Source: Pirellula sp. (GTDB lineage Bacteria > Planctomycetota > Planctomycetia > Pirellulales > Pirellulaceae). From it: a stretch of 62,270 nt of DNA. The stretch's first letter is position 1; each line of letters starts with the position of its first letter. Under the pieces are notes generated by a model, which searched no databases, was not told the DNA's origin, and was given only the letters and a program-made list of their open reading frames with translations. This document shows positions 1 through 10,060 of the stretch, one piece after another. Where the stretch lies: positions 1-62,270 of the forward strand of contig JAJTFB010000016.1 of assembly GCA_021300015.1 (NCBI GenBank). Direction: 5' to 3'. The position numbers were made by a program, and so were the translations under genes.

Positions 1-63
1 TTTCTTTGCTATCTGGTGCCATTTGTGCTTACCGGGAGGGGATGATTCGACAACCCGGGTCAT
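1..63 (-). CDS. Possible start of a further gene in the oxidase operon (partial)
   Basis: An ATG at position 63 opens a frame that stays open for 21 codons to the window edge (begins MTRVVESSPPGKHK). It lies 24 bases past the stop of the subunit IV gene on the same strand, so it could be the next gene of the operon. No Shine-Dalgarno sequence is visible and too little protein is present to name a family. Heme A synthesis or oxidase assembly genes are common in this position, but that is only a guess from context. Confidence 0.4.
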   Translation of the reverse strand, partial: MTRVVESSPPGKHKWHQIAKK

Positions 64-87
64 GTACCAGATCGGTTAGATTCAGGT

Positions 88-546
88 CTATGGGGCCGCG
101 ACAGCAGGAACCTCTGCTCCCGTAATGGGATCGACTGGAACGACGACAGGTTGCGATTCATCAATCGTCGAGTTGTAGATCAGGTTCTCTCGGTAACCTT
201 CGGCGTCCATCAAGGTAAATCCGAGGAACAAGGCGACAAAAATCAAGCTCCCGAGGATCACAATCGCGTTGAGAGGTTTGTCCCAGAGCAAGTGCATGAA
301 AAAGAGGATTACCAAAGCTGCTTTGATGGTGGCGATGGTCAACGAAGCCCAAATTTCCGCGTTACCTAAATCGAATTGGGCCTGAAACACCGTCAATCCC
401 GTCAGGAAAAGCAGCGCAAAGAACACCGAAAAGAGCATCCAGATCGGCATCGGGTGCGAAAAGCCATGATCATGGTGGCCATGGCCAGCGTGTGCGTCGT
501 GATTGTGTTCTGAGGTCGTCGTGTGAGACGTCGTCGTATGAGCCAT
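88..546 (-). CDS. ctaF: Cytochrome c oxidase subunit IV (prokaryotic type)
   Basis: A small membrane subunit of the heme-copper oxidase, 152 residues from the ATG at 546. The first ~35 residues are rich in Thr and His (HNHDAHAGHGHHDHG). Three hydrophobic segments follow at roughly 37-57, 68-88 and 94-113, the layout of the COX4_pro family. The last ~35 residues are polar with a Pro/Val/Ala-rich end. It is the last complete gene of the oxidase group, 73 bp after subunit III. A GTG at 594 would add 16 residues; I prefer the ATG because family similarity and the His-rich segment follow it. Assignment rests on size, three membrane spans and its place after subunits II, I and III. Confidence 0.85.
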   Translation of the reverse strand: MAHTTTSHTTTSEHNHDAHAGHGHHDHGFSHPMPIWMLFSVFFALLFLTGLTVFQAQFDLGNAEIWASLTIATIKAALVILFFMHLLWDKPLNAIVILGSLIFVALFLGFTLMDAEGYRENLIYNSTIDESQPVVVPVDPITGAEVPAVAAP

Positions 547-619
547 GGTATTCCGGAGTGCTTGTAGTGATTCGAATGTTGTGAGGATGCCCACGGGTTC
601 CCACCCGTCATCGATCCGT

Positions 620-1744
620 TTAAGTGATCAAGTAGAGCAAAGGGAACAGGTAAATCCAAATGAAGTCGACCAAGTGCCAGTAGAGTCCGACGTTATCGAC
701 GGGTCCAAAGTACTGCTCGTGAAATTCCTCCCTCGCCGCTTTGACGATGAGCCAAGTGATCACAATCATCCCACCGATAATGTGGATGGCGTGCACGCCG
801 GTCATGCAGTAGTAGATACTGAAGAATAGACCCGCCATGCTCCGTTGGTTGACATCGGCATTAGGGGTTTTCAATTCGGTCGGAGAGACGTAGACGTTCG
901 GGGAACCACCCATCGCCGACGCCGCACTGGCGGCTATCTCGGCGGCAGTTTTCGTCTCGGCAGCGTGGACCGAGTCGGGAGCTGCTGCGTGTTCATGAGA
1001 CCCGTGATCGACGTGTCCATCCACCATCGCGTGGTGCTCGTGGCTCCCAGCGTGGCCTCCATGTCCCTTGGAAGCCTCTTCCTGGGCTTCGAGATATTGC
1101 CCAAGTCCCACTCCACCGAAGAAGCAAAGACCTGCTACGAGCATCGGTCCAGCCACACGTTGATGGAACAGCGACTTGGTCGCAAACGCATAGATCGCAT
1201 ACAAAGCGCAAAGCGCAGTGACGATCGCAGGAACGGTGCAGATGAACTCGAGATAACCCTTGTGAGGTCCGTGTGCACCGTCGAGCTGGGCAACGTATAG
1301 CTTGCCAGGCAAGAGTCCGAGTTCCCACTTGTGGGAATACTCGACAGCTTTGACTCCGAGGAATATCGCGGCACAGCCCAGGGTCGCACCGAGCATTCCC
1401 ACCAGAAGTTGATGTTGCCGCAACTGAGCGGCCCGAACAGCCCAAGCCATCGTCAAAGAGCTGAAGAGCAATACCCCGGTGTTGATCGCACCGAGCTTCT
1501 CGTTCAAAAAGGAGCTGCAAAACTCGAAAACCTCGGGATTGCGGTTTCGGTACAACGCATACGCGCAGAACATTCCGCTAAAGAACAAGACTTCGGTTAC
1601 CAAGAACAACCACATCCCGAGTTTGCCCGAATCGTATTGCTGCTCGGCATCATCGAAATGGTGCGCTAGCCAACTTGGGTGTTCGTGATGGTGATCTGCG
1701 TGGTCGTCGACGACGTGTGCTAGGTTCTCTTGGATTGCGGTCAT
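620..1744 (-). CDS. ctaE: Cytochrome c oxidase subunit III with an enlarged central loop
   Basis: Integral membrane subunit III of the caa3-type oxidase, 374 residues from ATG 1744 (an upstream TTG at 1780 would add 12). The N-terminus is His-rich. Family hallmarks are visible: GMWLFLVTEVLFFSGMF at the first span, and GVHAIHIIGG followed by YWHLVDFIWIYLFPLLYL at the end. Between spans 3 and 4 of the normal fold there is extra sequence with two more hydrophobic segments (VPAIVTALCALYAIYAF and MLVAGLCFFGGVGLG) and a long soluble stretch rich in His and Ala. Bacterial caa3 subunit III is usually near 200 residues, so this one is much longer. It sits between subunits I and IV. Confidence 0.93.
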   Translation of the reverse strand: MTAIQENLAHVVDDHADHHHEHPSWLAHHFDDAEQQYDSGKLGMWLFLVTEVLFFSGMFCAYALYRNRNPEVFEFCSSFLNEKLGAINTGVLLFSSLTMAWAVRAAQLRQHQLLVGMLGATLGCAAIFLGVKAVEYSHKWELGLLPGKLYVAQLDGAHGPHKGYLEFICTVPAIVTALCALYAIYAFATKSLFHQRVAGPMLVAGLCFFGGVGLGQYLEAQEEASKGHGGHAGSHEHHAMVDGHVDHGSHEHAAAPDSVHAAETKTAAEIAASAASAMGGSPNVYVSPTELKTPNADVNQRSMAGLFFSIYYCMTGVHAIHIIGGMIVITWLIVKAAREEFHEQYFGPVDNVGLYWHLVDFIWIYLFPLLYLIT

Positions 1745-1792
1745 AGTCTTTAACGGAATGGATTCGTGCGAAATTTTCAAAGGATAGCGATT

Positions 1793-3469
1793 CTAGGGCC
1801 GCTTGACGTAACCGCCAACTCGACCATCGTACTCGATGTTCGAGAAGTCATAAGGATCGCCGACGGTAGGAGCCGACGAGAAATTATCGTGTGGTGGCGG
1901 AGACGAGCACATCCACTCGAGCGTTGCACCACCCCAAGGGTTGCGTGGAGCTTTCTTGCCGTTGACCAAGGACATCAACAAGACGATCAACGCTAAGAGC
2001 AAACCGGACCCCAGGGTGATCGATCCAATCGTTGAAAGTTGGTGCAAAGGTTGGAACTCGGGGAGGTAGGTTGCGTATCGACGGGGCATGCCACGCGATC
2101 CAAGGACAAACTGGGGCAAGAACGTTAGGTTGAACCCAACGAACACGATAATCGCGGAAACAATTCCAAGCTTATCGTTGAACATCCGTCCAGTCATCTT
2201 AGGCCACCAGTGGAAAACACCACCGAGGAAGGCTACCAATGTTCCACCCATCATCACATAGTGGAAGTGGGCGACGACGAAGTAGGTGTCATGGAAGTGC
2301 ATGTCGGTCGACAAGGCACCGAGGGGTAGACCAGTCAGTCCTCCGATGGTGAACAGGAAAATGAACGCAAGGGCATAGAGCATCGGCGTGTTGAGTGAGA
2401 CCGTCCCTTGGTACATCGTACCTAGCCAGTTGAAGACTTTGATCGCCGAAGGGATCGAAACGGTGAACGTCAACGCGCTGAAGACGATGGTCGTCACATC
2501 GGCCATGCCGGAGGTGAACATGTGGTGGCCCCAGACGAGGAACCCAAAGAGAGCGATTGCGATCGAGCTGTAGGCGATCATTCGGTACCCGAAAATCCCC
2601 TTGTGGCAGTGAACGCTCATCAATTCGCTGATGATACCCATCGCCGGAAGGATCATGATGTACACAGCAGGGTGGGAGTAGAACCAGAAGAAGTGTTGGA
2701 AGGTTACCGGGTCCCCGTTGAGCTTAGGATCGAAAATCCCGATGCCCAGAAGTCGTTCCGCAGAGAGCAACAACACGGTGATCCCCAAAACCGGGGTCGC
2801 GAGGACTTGGATGATGGAGGTCGCATAGATAGCCCACAAAAATAGTGGCATTCGGAACCAAGTCATCCCGGGTGGACGCATGGTGTTGATCGTCACGATG
2901 AAGTTCAATCCGGTGAAGATCGAACTAAAGCCAAGGACAAAAACCCCGAATGTCGCAGCCAAAACTGCTCCACCCTGTTGGGTCTCGATCGAGTAAGGGG
3001 TGTAAAAGGTCCAACCCGTATCGAGTCCCGTCACCGAGAGAGCCGTCAAGAACAATATCAAGCCGGTGACCCAAAGGTAAAAACTGCTCAGATTCAGCCG
3101 GGGGAATGCGACGTCTTTCGTACCGAGCATGACCGGTAGTAAGAAGTTCCCCAACGCTGCCGGGACACTCGGGATAATGAAGAGGAAAACCATGATCGCG
3201 CCGTGAAGCGTGAACACCTGGTTGTAGGTTTGGTTCGACAACCATCCGTCTTTGAAATTCCAAAGATGGATGCGGATCATCAAAGCAAACATACCTCCAA
3301 GAGCGAAGGACGACATGACTCCGACCAAGTACATCAATCCGATGCGTTTGTGGTCGAGGGTCAGTGCCCAGCTCAGGAACCCCGAGGAATGGTTCAGGAA
3401 GTGATGCTCGGGATAGCTTTCCACTTCGCTGTGTACAGGAGCCGTTATGGGACGATCTACTACACTCAT
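1793..3469 (-). CDS. ctaD: Cytochrome c oxidase subunit I
   Basis: Catalytic subunit of the heme-copper oxidase, 558 residues, about 12 membrane spans. It holds the low-spin heme and the binuclear heme a3-CuB centre where O2 is reduced. Seen motifs: [10 protein letters not shown] near the N-terminus, [11 protein letters not shown] (heme ligand His), [17 protein letters not shown] (CuB His and the cross-linked Tyr region), [10 protein letters not shown] (the two further CuB His) and [17 protein letters not shown] (heme a/a3 His). The SHPAVYI form with Tyr fits an A-type oxidase. The ATG start at 3469 follows a 91-bp spacer after subunit II. Confidence 0.98.
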   Translation of the reverse strand: MSVVDRPITAPVHSEVESYPEHHFLNHSSGFLSWALTLDHKRIGLMYLVGVMSSFALGGMFALMIRIHLWNFKDGWLSNQTYNQVFTLHGAIMVFLFIIPSVPAALGNFLLPVMLGTKDVAFPRLNLSSFYLWVTGLILFLTALSVTGLDTGWTFYTPYSIETQQGGAVLAATFGVFVLGFSSIFTGLNFIVTINTMRPPGMTWFRMPLFLWAIYATSIIQVLATPVLGITVLLLSAERLLGIGIFDPKLNGDPVTFQHFFWFYSHPAVYIMILPAMGIISELMSVHCHKGIFGYRMIAYSSIAIALFGFLVWGHHMFTSGMADVTTIVFSALTFTVSIPSAIKVFNWLGTMYQGTVSLNTPMLYALAFIFLFTIGGLTGLPLGALSTDMHFHDTYFVVAHFHYVMMGGTLVAFLGGVFHWWPKMTGRMFNDKLGIVSAIIVFVGFNLTFLPQFVLGSRGMPRRYATYLPEFQPLHQLSTIGSITLGSGLLLALIVLLMSLVNGKKAPRNPWGGATLEWMCSSPPPHDNFSSAPTVGDPYDFSNIEYDGRVGGYVKRP

Positions 3470-3560
3470 TGTTTTGACCTAGGTGTGTTGGTGTGAACCG
3501 CAATCACTAATTTAGGAGGATCTTTACTCGTTGCCGACGACCGTCGATGCCCGAATGGCA

Positions 3561-4586
3561 CTACTTCTTGGTCGCCGAATTCGCATTTTCAAGGGATTTG
3601 ATGAAGGTGATCAGAGCATCGATCTGATCATCCTTGAGTTTTCCAGCGTAGCTGTTCATCGGTGATGCCTTACCGTAGCCTTTCCTTGCCTTGGCTTGCG
3701 GGTTGAGGATCGATTCTCGAACGTAGTTCTCGTCGAATGCGACTTCAGCACCGCTTTCGAGTTGGACGGGCTTGCCCCACGAACCATTGTAGCTCGGACC
3801 AGGCCCACTGGCACCTTCGGCCCCAGCATTGTGACAGGTCGAACAGCCTTGCCGCTTGTAAAGCAGTTGGCCTCGTGCGAGGGGATCTTCTGGCTCTTGG
3901 ATGGCCTTATCCAGGGCTTTCTTGTACTCCTCTTGGGAAACCACCTTCACCTTGGCGTTCATTTGGCTGTGATTGTCGCCGCAGTATTCGGTGCAGAAAA
4001 GGTCGTAGAGACCTTCTTTGGTTGTGTGGAACCACATGTAGTTGTAGCGTCCTGGGACGACGTCACGTTTCGCTCGGAACGCTGGAATGTAAAAACTGTG
4101 CAGGACGTCGTCGGACCGCATGATCATCTTGATATCGCGATCGACGGGAAGCACCAGCAAAGGCAATTCTTTGACGGACGAGTTTTCCACGGGAATCACA
4201 TCGTGTTCTCCGCCGTTCTCGTACTTGAATGCCCACTGCCATTTCTTGGCAGTCACATTGACATCGACGGTCCCCTTAGGAATCCTCGCCATGTCGAGAT
4301 ACCCCATGGCTCCTTCCCAGAAGACCCATACGACGACAATGGTCGGAACGACGGTCCAAGTGATTTCGATCGCTGTGTTGTGAAGCGCCTCAGGAGAGCC
4401 CCTATACCCTGGTCTTTCGCGGTACACCCACATGAAGTACCCCATCGCGATCACGATGGGTACGAAAAACACGATGCAAATCCAAAGGATCACCGTAAAA
4501 AGGAAGTCCACTTGTGGTGCAAAAGACGAAGCGCCTTCTGGGAACCATGCGTAGGGAGCGACTTGGTCGGCTAAGAAGAAACTCAT
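3561..4586 (-). CDS. ctaC: Cytochrome c oxidase subunit II fused to cytochrome c (caa3 type)
   Basis: Subunit II takes electrons into the oxidase through its CuA centre, 341 residues. Two membrane spans lie at about 27-52 and 71-92. The cupredoxin part follows, with CuA ligands H163 (VLHSF), C198, C202, H206 and M209 in CTEYCGDNHSQM. A C-terminal cytochrome c domain has the heme site CSTCH (C238, C241, H242), which makes this the caa3 form. No separate soluble cytochrome c gene is present, so ACIII may pass electrons directly to this domain. Its start ATG overlaps the stop of the sco gene by 4 bases, implying translational coupling. Confidence 0.97.
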   Translation of the reverse strand: MSFFLADQVAPYAWFPEGASSFAPQVDFLFTVILWICIVFFVPIVIAMGYFMWVYRERPGYRGSPEALHNTAIEITWTVVPTIVVVWVFWEGAMGYLDMARIPKGTVDVNVTAKKWQWAFKYENGGEHDVIPVENSSVKELPLLVLPVDRDIKMIMRSDDVLHSFYIPAFRAKRDVVPGRYNYMWFHTTKEGLYDLFCTEYCGDNHSQMNAKVKVVSQEEYKKALDKAIQEPEDPLARGQLLYKRQGCSTCHNAGAEGASGPGPSYNGSWGKPVQLESGAEVAFDENYVRESILNPQAKARKGYGKASPMNSYAGKLKDDQIDALITFIKSLENANSATKK

Positions 4587-5494
4587 GTCTGGTCTCTAGG
4601 ATCTACTTGTGAAATTGAATCGGGTTGGATTGGGGACCTAGCATTGGAATAAAAAATCCAATACGGGACGGTGATCAGCAGTACTGCGACTACGAACACC
4701 CCAGCACCGAGCGACATCAATCGCCGTGCACTTGCGGTGTATTTGTTTTCATCGGGATCGTAGTGGACACACCACAGGGCGATCATGTCCAAGGGGGTTC
4801 CTATCCTACCCTCGCCGGCTTCGACGAACGCCATCTTGAGCGTCTTGGGCATGAATCCAATCTCGAAAACGTAGCGAGTGATTTTGCCGTTTGGGGAAAT
4901 GAAGATCGCCGCCGAAGGGTGATTGTATTGCTTGTGCTTTGCATCGTAGGTGTACTGGAATCCGACCGCTTGGGTCAATTGGCGAATGCTCTCGGCGGTG
5001 CCAACCCAAAACTCCCAGCCCTTGGCGTCGTGCTGCTCAAACAGATCCTGGGAGTACTTTCTCTGTGTCCCCATAGCCTTCTCGCTGGTCTCCGACGGAT
5101 CGATACTGATCGAAACCATCAAGAAATCCTTACCCAGACTCGGACTCGGCATCTGGTTCAAGCCTTGCACCAAGCCGTTGAGTTGAGAAACACACAACCC
5201 AGGACAATTGCTGTAATTGAGCGATAGCAGGACCGGTTTTCCTTGCTTGAGCAAGCGTCCGATCGAGGTCGATTCCCCTGCGGCATTCTTGAACACCAAA
5301 TGCTCGGGAATCATGTCCCCAAGGCGTTGCTCGATTCCGACGCCTTGCATGGCTTTCGGCAATCCAGAATCGGACGATTCGACGGCATCGACTCGACAGA
5401 TCGTACCCAAGCTAGCGATCAACATGCAGACCAACACACGGGCCCGCAATGCTGGCTTTCCGCAGATTTCGTTGGTTGCAAGATGACTAAACAT
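4583..5494 (-). CDS. SCO1/SenC-type copper chaperone
   Basis: A membrane-tethered thioredoxin-fold protein of 303 residues expected to deliver copper to the CuA site of subunit II. An N-terminal hydrophobic segment (about 15-32) acts as signal or anchor. The metal site is CPGLC (C97, C101) with a later H192 in NHPSAAIF, matching the CxxxC plus His arrangement of the family. A second hydrophobic segment near 262-284 gives a C-terminal anchor, which many planctomycete and Bacteroidetes-type Sco proteins in ACIII clusters also have. The gene stands between the ACIII genes and ctaC and overlaps ctaC by 4 bases. Confidence 0.92.
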   Translation of the reverse strand: MFSHLATNEICGKPALRARVLVCMLIASLGTICRVDAVESSDSGLPKAMQGVGIEQRLGDMIPEHLVFKNAAGESTSIGRLLKQGKPVLLSLNYSNCPGLCVSQLNGLVQGLNQMPSPSLGKDFLMVSISIDPSETSEKAMGTQRKYSQDLFEQHDAKGWEFWVGTAESIRQLTQAVGFQYTYDAKHKQYNHPSAAIFISPNGKITRYVFEIGFMPKTLKMAFVEAGEGRIGTPLDMIALWCVHYDPDENKYTASARRLMSLGAGVFVVAVLLITVPYWIFYSNARSPIQPDSISQVDPRDQT

Positions 5495-5505
5495 GATCGA
5501 TCTGG

Positions 5506-5850
5506 CTAAGCTCCTTGTGCTGACAATTCCTTGAGGATTATTTCTTCTGCCCGTTGGATCGGGATGTAGATCACATCCTTTTTCGCTGGCTCTTGCCCCT
5601 TTTCGGGAGGAGGTGCACTCTCGTCGACGATCCTGTCTTTCTTATAACCGTCCAACGACTTCAATTGATCACTTTTTGCTTGCTCAGGAATCTTCAATTC
5701 CGAGCCAACGCGTCCTGGTCTTTGCTCGGTCCAAGCGACCATGTTGAAGCAAAGCGCCTGGAGCAGTTGCAGAAGCACCACCAGGATAATGATGCTCAAA
5801 ACTGCCCAGTAGGCAATCATTTTGGTGTTCAGGTCGTCGTAACGGGCCAT
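5506..5850 (-). CDS. Small single-span protein of the ACIII-oxidase operon
   Basis: I do not recognise a named family. The 114-residue protein has one membrane span near residues 10-32 and then a charged, Pro-rich tail (PPPEKGQEPAKK) ending in a predicted helix (RAEEIILKELSAQ). The gene lies between actF and sco, 11 bp before the sco start codon and 25 bp after actF. Small one-span accessory subunits such as ActG occur in ACIII of other phyla, so it may be an accessory subunit of ACIII or of the ACIII-oxidase supercomplex. That role is inferred only from position and topology. Confidence 0.75.
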   Translation of the reverse strand: MARYDDLNTKMIAYWAVLSIIILVVLLQLLQALCFNMVAWTEQRPGRVGSELKIPEQAKSDQLKSLDGYKKDRIVDESAPPPEKGQEPAKKDVIYIPIQRAEEIILKELSAQGA

Positions 5851-5875
5851 GTTCGTACTTGATATCGGATGGAGT

Positions 5876-7120
5876 TTACAAAAGTGGATTAGCGTAGGTC
5901 AACGCTTCTGGCAGTCGAGGATCTTTCATCGGTACCAAAGGCACATTCGATGCTCGGACCAGGAAGAACGATAGGAACACAAAAAGCATTCCCAACCCGC
6001 CCAGTAGGTGCCCCAGGATCGGAACGAGGCTCGGTGCACCCGCGTTGGGCATCACAAGGAACGTCATGTCGAGCCAGTGAACGGCGATCGCCCAAGCAGC
6101 CCAAAAAGTTAGTCCCAACCGGTGGCGTCGGACGTGGCGGCTGAGGGTTCCCAAGAAGGGTATCGCAAAGTGGAGTGGAATCAAAGCGTAAGCTAGGTAC
6201 TGCCATCCGTCCTTGAGGCGGACTTGGTACCAAAACGTTTCCTCAGGGATGTTTCCATACCAGTACAAGAGCAACTGCGAGAAGGCGATGTAGGACCAGA
6301 ACATGATGAATCCAAACATGAACTTGCCCATGTCATGGAAATGTTCAACGTTGACAAAAGCTTGTAACTTGCCAGCGTTCTGCAATGCCATGCTGATCAA
6401 GATTGTCGTTGCGAAGAAGGCCATCATCCCGGCGGCAAAGACATACACACCGAAAATGGTGCTGAACCAATCGGCATCGATGCTCATGACCCAGTCGAAA
6501 GCAGCAAAGCTGACCGATAGGGCGAAAACCATGATGCATGGGCCTGCCCATTTTTGCCGAGCCAGGGAGTGTTCTATATCTCCGGTCTCATCTTGCTTGC
6601 GACTGTGCCCGAAGAAATAAAAGGCCATGGCAATCCAAAGCACAAAGTAGCTCACGGCCCGAATGGAGAACCACTCTTTGGTCAAATAACCGATGTCGAT
6701 CTTTGCTTTGACCACGCTCGAATGGACCTCAGCAGGTACGTTCCATTCGTAGGGGGCATTATAGTTGGCAAACAGGATGGCGATGATCGGGATGAACATC
6801 AGAGCCAAAAAAGGAATCGTGGTCATGATCAACTCGGCGATTCGACGGATGGAAGTGCTCCATCCTGCTCTCGATACGAACTGGATCAAGATAAAGAACA
6901 AAGCGCCCAAAGCGATCGTCATGACGAACATGAAATTCGCTAGGTACGAATGCATGAAGAACTTGAATGCCGAGTCTGTCGAACCTTCTGCCCCGCGTGC
7001 GAACAGGCTCAAGAATGCCCCACCTGCGAGCAGGATCAATCCTACCGCGAAGAAAATGGGCTTCAACGATTTCCATTTCGCTGGAAGCTCGATCGTTTCT
7101 AAGTCGTACTTGGAACTCAT
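5876..7120 (-). CDS. actF: Alternative complex III subunit ActF (quinone-binding membrane subunit 2)
   Basis: A polytopic membrane protein of 414 residues with about ten hydrophobic segments, the second NrfD/PsrC-like subunit of alternative complex III. Recognisable regions include SYFVLWIAMAFYFFG, FAAFDWVMSIDADWFST (the DW-MSL/I-type motif of this family) and FIMFWSYIAFSQLLLYWYGN followed by P/EETFWY. It is thought to help form the quinol site and transmembrane path with ActC. The gene follows the actDE fusion by 23 bp. Start ATG at 7120. Confidence 0.95.
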   Translation of the reverse strand: MSSKYDLETIELPAKWKSLKPIFFAVGLILLAGGAFLSLFARGAEGSTDSAFKFFMHSYLANFMFVMTIALGALFFILIQFVSRAGWSTSIRRIAELIMTTIPFLALMFIPIIAILFANYNAPYEWNVPAEVHSSVVKAKIDIGYLTKEWFSIRAVSYFVLWIAMAFYFFGHSRKQDETGDIEHSLARQKWAGPCIMVFALSVSFAAFDWVMSIDADWFSTIFGVYVFAAGMMAFFATTILISMALQNAGKLQAFVNVEHFHDMGKFMFGFIMFWSYIAFSQLLLYWYGNIPEETFWYQVRLKDGWQYLAYALIPLHFAIPFLGTLSRHVRRHRLGLTFWAAWAIAVHWLDMTFLVMPNAGAPSLVPILGHLLGGLGMLFVFLSFFLVRASNVPLVPMKDPRLPEALTYANPLL

Positions 7121-7143
7121 AACTGTGTTTCGACTGCTGGAGA

Positions 7144-8532
7144 TTATTTGGTTTGCGATGGAACCGGATCGGTCAAACTACCGCGTTGATCGACCGGTAC
7201 GTCGTCGATATTGGCATTGCGCGAACGCTGCAAAGCTCTGACGTACAGGACAATTGACCATCGCTCTTTTGGGGTGATCGAGGAAGCGTACGAGGCCATT
7301 TTGCCTTGTCCCTTGCTGATCGTGTGGAAGATTTGACCGACAGGTTGTTTCTGAATCCGATCCAGGTGCAAGGAGCTCGGCGGTGTCCAGGTGTCTTGTG
7401 CAAGACTCGCTGCTCGCTTGGAGACCAATCCATCCCCGTACCCTGAGTACCCATGGCAAGCTGAACAGTAGATCTCGTACTTGGCCTTCCCAAGCTTGAT
7501 GTTCTCTTCGTTGGCTTCAATCGGAAGCTTTTCAAGGAATGGCAAAACAGGAGCTGCCCCGGCTGCTGGAGTACCGGCAGGAGGTTGTGCCACGGAACCA
7601 AGGGCTGACAAGTTAGCAACGGAATCGACCGTCGAAACGTAGATCTGCTTCTCCGTATCGATCGAGGTAACCTTCATGGGGTCGTACCCAAGGTAAAAAG
7701 GGTCTTGTTGATCGAGTTGTCCGCGCGAAATCGTCCCAGGGACCTGCGGACGCATCGTCCGACCGTCCTTGAAGATCGTGGTGGTCTGTTGAGGCTTCTT
7801 CTTTGGCTGAAAGTCCATGTCGAAAAAGACGTGCCAGCGAGGTAGATCGCTGAAACTTGCTCGCATGTTCAAGACGATGGCAGCAGGAATCAAGCCGGCG
7901 AGCACGATAAGGAGTGCCCCTAGAAGAATCGACCGTGGCAATTCCGAAGGGGTTGAATCCTCCATAACCTCGTCGAGGGAGTTGGCGTGGACCGACGAGA
8001 GGAGTTCTTTGACCGACTCGCGGTTGTAGTACTTATCCGTCGCGTCGACATACAAAAAGAATCGGTCATTCGTCGCGCGATCGAATTTGGCGTTCGTGAA
8101 GACCGGGTTGCTGAACCTGGGGAGTCCGTTAAGTGCCAACATTCCCAAAACAGAGGTGAACGCCGAGAACAGAATCGTCAATTCGAAGGAGACTGGGATC
8201 GACGCTGGGGTGATCCCAAATGGCTTGCCGGAAATGATGTACTTGTAGTCCACCCCGTTCATCCACCATTGCATCAGCAGTGCAGTGCACAGGCCGGTCA
8301 ATCCGGCACACAAAACAATAAATGGAAGAATCGTCGGCTTAATGCCAAGAGCATGGTCTATGCCGTGGACCGGGAACGGAGTGAACGCATCGGTCTTGGT
8401 GTAACCTGCATCTCGAACCTTCTCGGCCGCATGGAGCAAATCGTGTTCGTTCTCGAATTCCGCCATCCACCCGCAAGCCTTAGGAGGCCGGGGCTCTTTA
8501 TTCGATTTGACGTTGTGGTCGTTGTTATTCAT
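7144..8532 (-). CDS. actDE: Fused ActD-ActE: DUF3341 membrane subunit plus cytochrome c
   Basis: One 462-residue protein joins two ACIII subunits usually made separately. Residues 1-180 are DUF3341/ActD-like: the opening GWMAEFENEHDLLHAAEKVRDAG, then FPVHGID, and two membrane spans (about 66-90 and 112-132). A third span near 197-217 leads to the exported half, which ends in a mono-heme cytochrome c domain with CSACH near residue 355 followed by YSGYGDG. The likely Met ligand lies in GKMASYASSI. The fusion fixes the ActD:ActE ratio at 1:1. The gene is 45 bp after actC. Confidence 0.93.
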   Translation of the reverse strand: MNNNDHNVKSNKEPRPPKACGWMAEFENEHDLLHAAEKVRDAGYTKTDAFTPFPVHGIDHALGIKPTILPFIVLCAGLTGLCTALLMQWWMNGVDYKYIISGKPFGITPASIPVSFELTILFSAFTSVLGMLALNGLPRFSNPVFTNAKFDRATNDRFFLYVDATDKYYNRESVKELLSSVHANSLDEVMEDSTPSELPRSILLGALLIVLAGLIPAAIVLNMRASFSDLPRWHVFFDMDFQPKKKPQQTTTIFKDGRTMRPQVPGTISRGQLDQQDPFYLGYDPMKVTSIDTEKQIYVSTVDSVANLSALGSVAQPPAGTPAAGAAPVLPFLEKLPIEANEENIKLGKAKYEIYCSACHGYSGYGDGLVSKRAASLAQDTWTPPSSLHLDRIQKQPVGQIFHTISKGQGKMASYASSITPKERWSIVLYVRALQRSRNANIDDVPVDQRGSLTDPVPSQTK

Positions 8533-8577
8533 ATCAATCGTTGATTGCGATGGTATTCAAGGGGTTCTTTGCAAAGC

Positions 8578-10047
8578 TCAATGCGCATGTCCAACGTGCT
8601 TCGGTTCCTTGCCCTGCAACTCCGCAAGAACCTCAGCTTCCAGGTGGCTAGCATGGTCCGATAAAGACATCACGCCTTTGACTTCCGAAATCGCGATCGT
8701 TGGCAGATAGCGACAGAACAAAAGAAACAGTGTCATAAACACGCCAAAGCTTCCGAAGAACATCAGACCGTCAAACAAAGTCGGTCTGTAGTATCCCCAA
8801 GAGCTAGGCAAGAAGTCGCGGCTCAACGACGTGACCGTGATCACGAAGCGTTCAAACCACATTCCGATGTTGACGAAAATGGATACAACCCACATGGCAA
8901 CGACGTTCGTTCGCATCCACTTGAACCAGAACAACTGCGGTGAAATCACATTGCAGGTCACCATGATCCAGTAAGCCCACCAGTAGGGTCCAAAGGCACG
9001 GTTGATGAACGTGAAGCTCTCGTACTGGTTTTGGCTGTACCACGCCATAAAGAACTCAGTCCCGTAGGCCAGACCGACCAAGGATCCTGTTGCAAGGATG
9101 ATCTTGTTCATGTTGTCCAGGTGCCGCAGGGTGATGAGATTCTCTAGTTTGTAAATCGCTCGCATGGGGACCAGCAGGGTAACAACCATCGCGAAACCCG
9201 AGAAAATAGCACCGGCGACGAAGTACGGCGGGAAAATCGTCGTGTGCCATCCGGGAAGTTGGGAGACGGCGAAGTCGAAGCTAACGACCGTGTGAACCGA
9301 GAGAACCAGCGGTGCGGCCAACGCGGCCAGAAGCGTATAAGCCTTTTCGTAGACCAGCCAATGCCTCGACGAACCCGTCCAACCCAAGCACAACAAACCG
9401 TAGATGAAACGCCGCAGAGGTGTCTTGCTGCGATCCCGGTAGGTTGCCAAATCGGGAATCATCCCCATGTACCAAAACACCAAGGAGGTTGATGCATAAG
9501 TTCCTACCGCAAAAACGTCCCAAAGAAGAGGGCTTCGGAATTGCGGCCACATCCACAAGTTCAAACTGGGGTAAGGGAGCAACCAGAAAGCCAACCAAGC
9601 TCGACCCACGTGAATCCCTGGGTAGATCCCCGCGCAAATAACCGCGAAGATCGTCATCGCCTCGGCGGCTCGGTTGATGCTAGTCCGCCAGTTTTGTCGA
9701 AATAGGAACAAAATAGCAGAGATCAACGTTCCAGCGTGGCCAATACCCACCCAAAACACAAAGTTAACGATCGGCCAAGCCCAGAACACCGGGCTGGAGT
9801 TTCCCCAAATCCCGACCCCTTTGTAGATCAGAAAACCGATCAACATCAGGAACATCGAAGCTGTCAGCGAAGCCATCCCGAAAAGGATCCACCAAAGTCT
9901 CGGTTGGGGATCTTCGGCCACCCGACAGACCATATCGGTAACGGACGTGTAAGTCTGGTTACCGGTGATCAGCGGCGCACGCCGACCGGGCATGTCTTCC
10001 GTGTTATCGATTTCACGTGGATTGTAAGAGCTGGTTATGGATGCCAT
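8578..10047 (-). CDS. actC: Alternative complex III subunit ActC (NrfD-like quinone-binding subunit 1)
   Basis: A 489-residue membrane protein of the NrfD/PsrC family with about ten spans. Seen features: [41 protein letters not shown], and SVDFAVS-type segment written here as [23 protein letters not shown] when read in parts. It pairs with the Fe-S part of ActB and is the expected site of menaquinol oxidation. The C-terminus ends in a short His-containing tail (KHVGHAH). It lies 13 bp after actB on the same strand, which suggests one transcript. Confidence 0.95.
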   Translation of the reverse strand: MASITSSYNPREIDNTEDMPGRRAPLITGNQTYTSVTDMVCRVAEDPQPRLWWILFGMASLTASMFLMLIGFLIYKGVGIWGNSSPVFWAWPIVNFVFWVGIGHAGTLISAILFLFRQNWRTSINRAAEAMTIFAVICAGIYPGIHVGRAWLAFWLLPYPSLNLWMWPQFRSPLLWDVFAVGTYASTSLVFWYMGMIPDLATYRDRSKTPLRRFIYGLLCLGWTGSSRHWLVYEKAYTLLAALAAPLVLSVHTVVSFDFAVSQLPGWHTTIFPPYFVAGAIFSGFAMVVTLLVPMRAIYKLENLITLRHLDNMNKIILATGSLVGLAYGTEFFMAWYSQNQYESFTFINRAFGPYWWAYWIMVTCNVISPQLFWFKWMRTNVVAMWVVSIFVNIGMWFERFVITVTSLSRDFLPSSWGYYRPTLFDGLMFFGSFGVFMTLFLLFCRYLPTIAISEVKGVMSLSDHASHLEAEVLAELQGKEPKHVGHAH

Positions 10048-10060
10048 GGTTATTTATGTC

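Noticed and set aside
3696-4574. 292-codon open frame on the plus strand
   Set aside because: Antisense shadow of ctaC, which has CuA and heme motifs.
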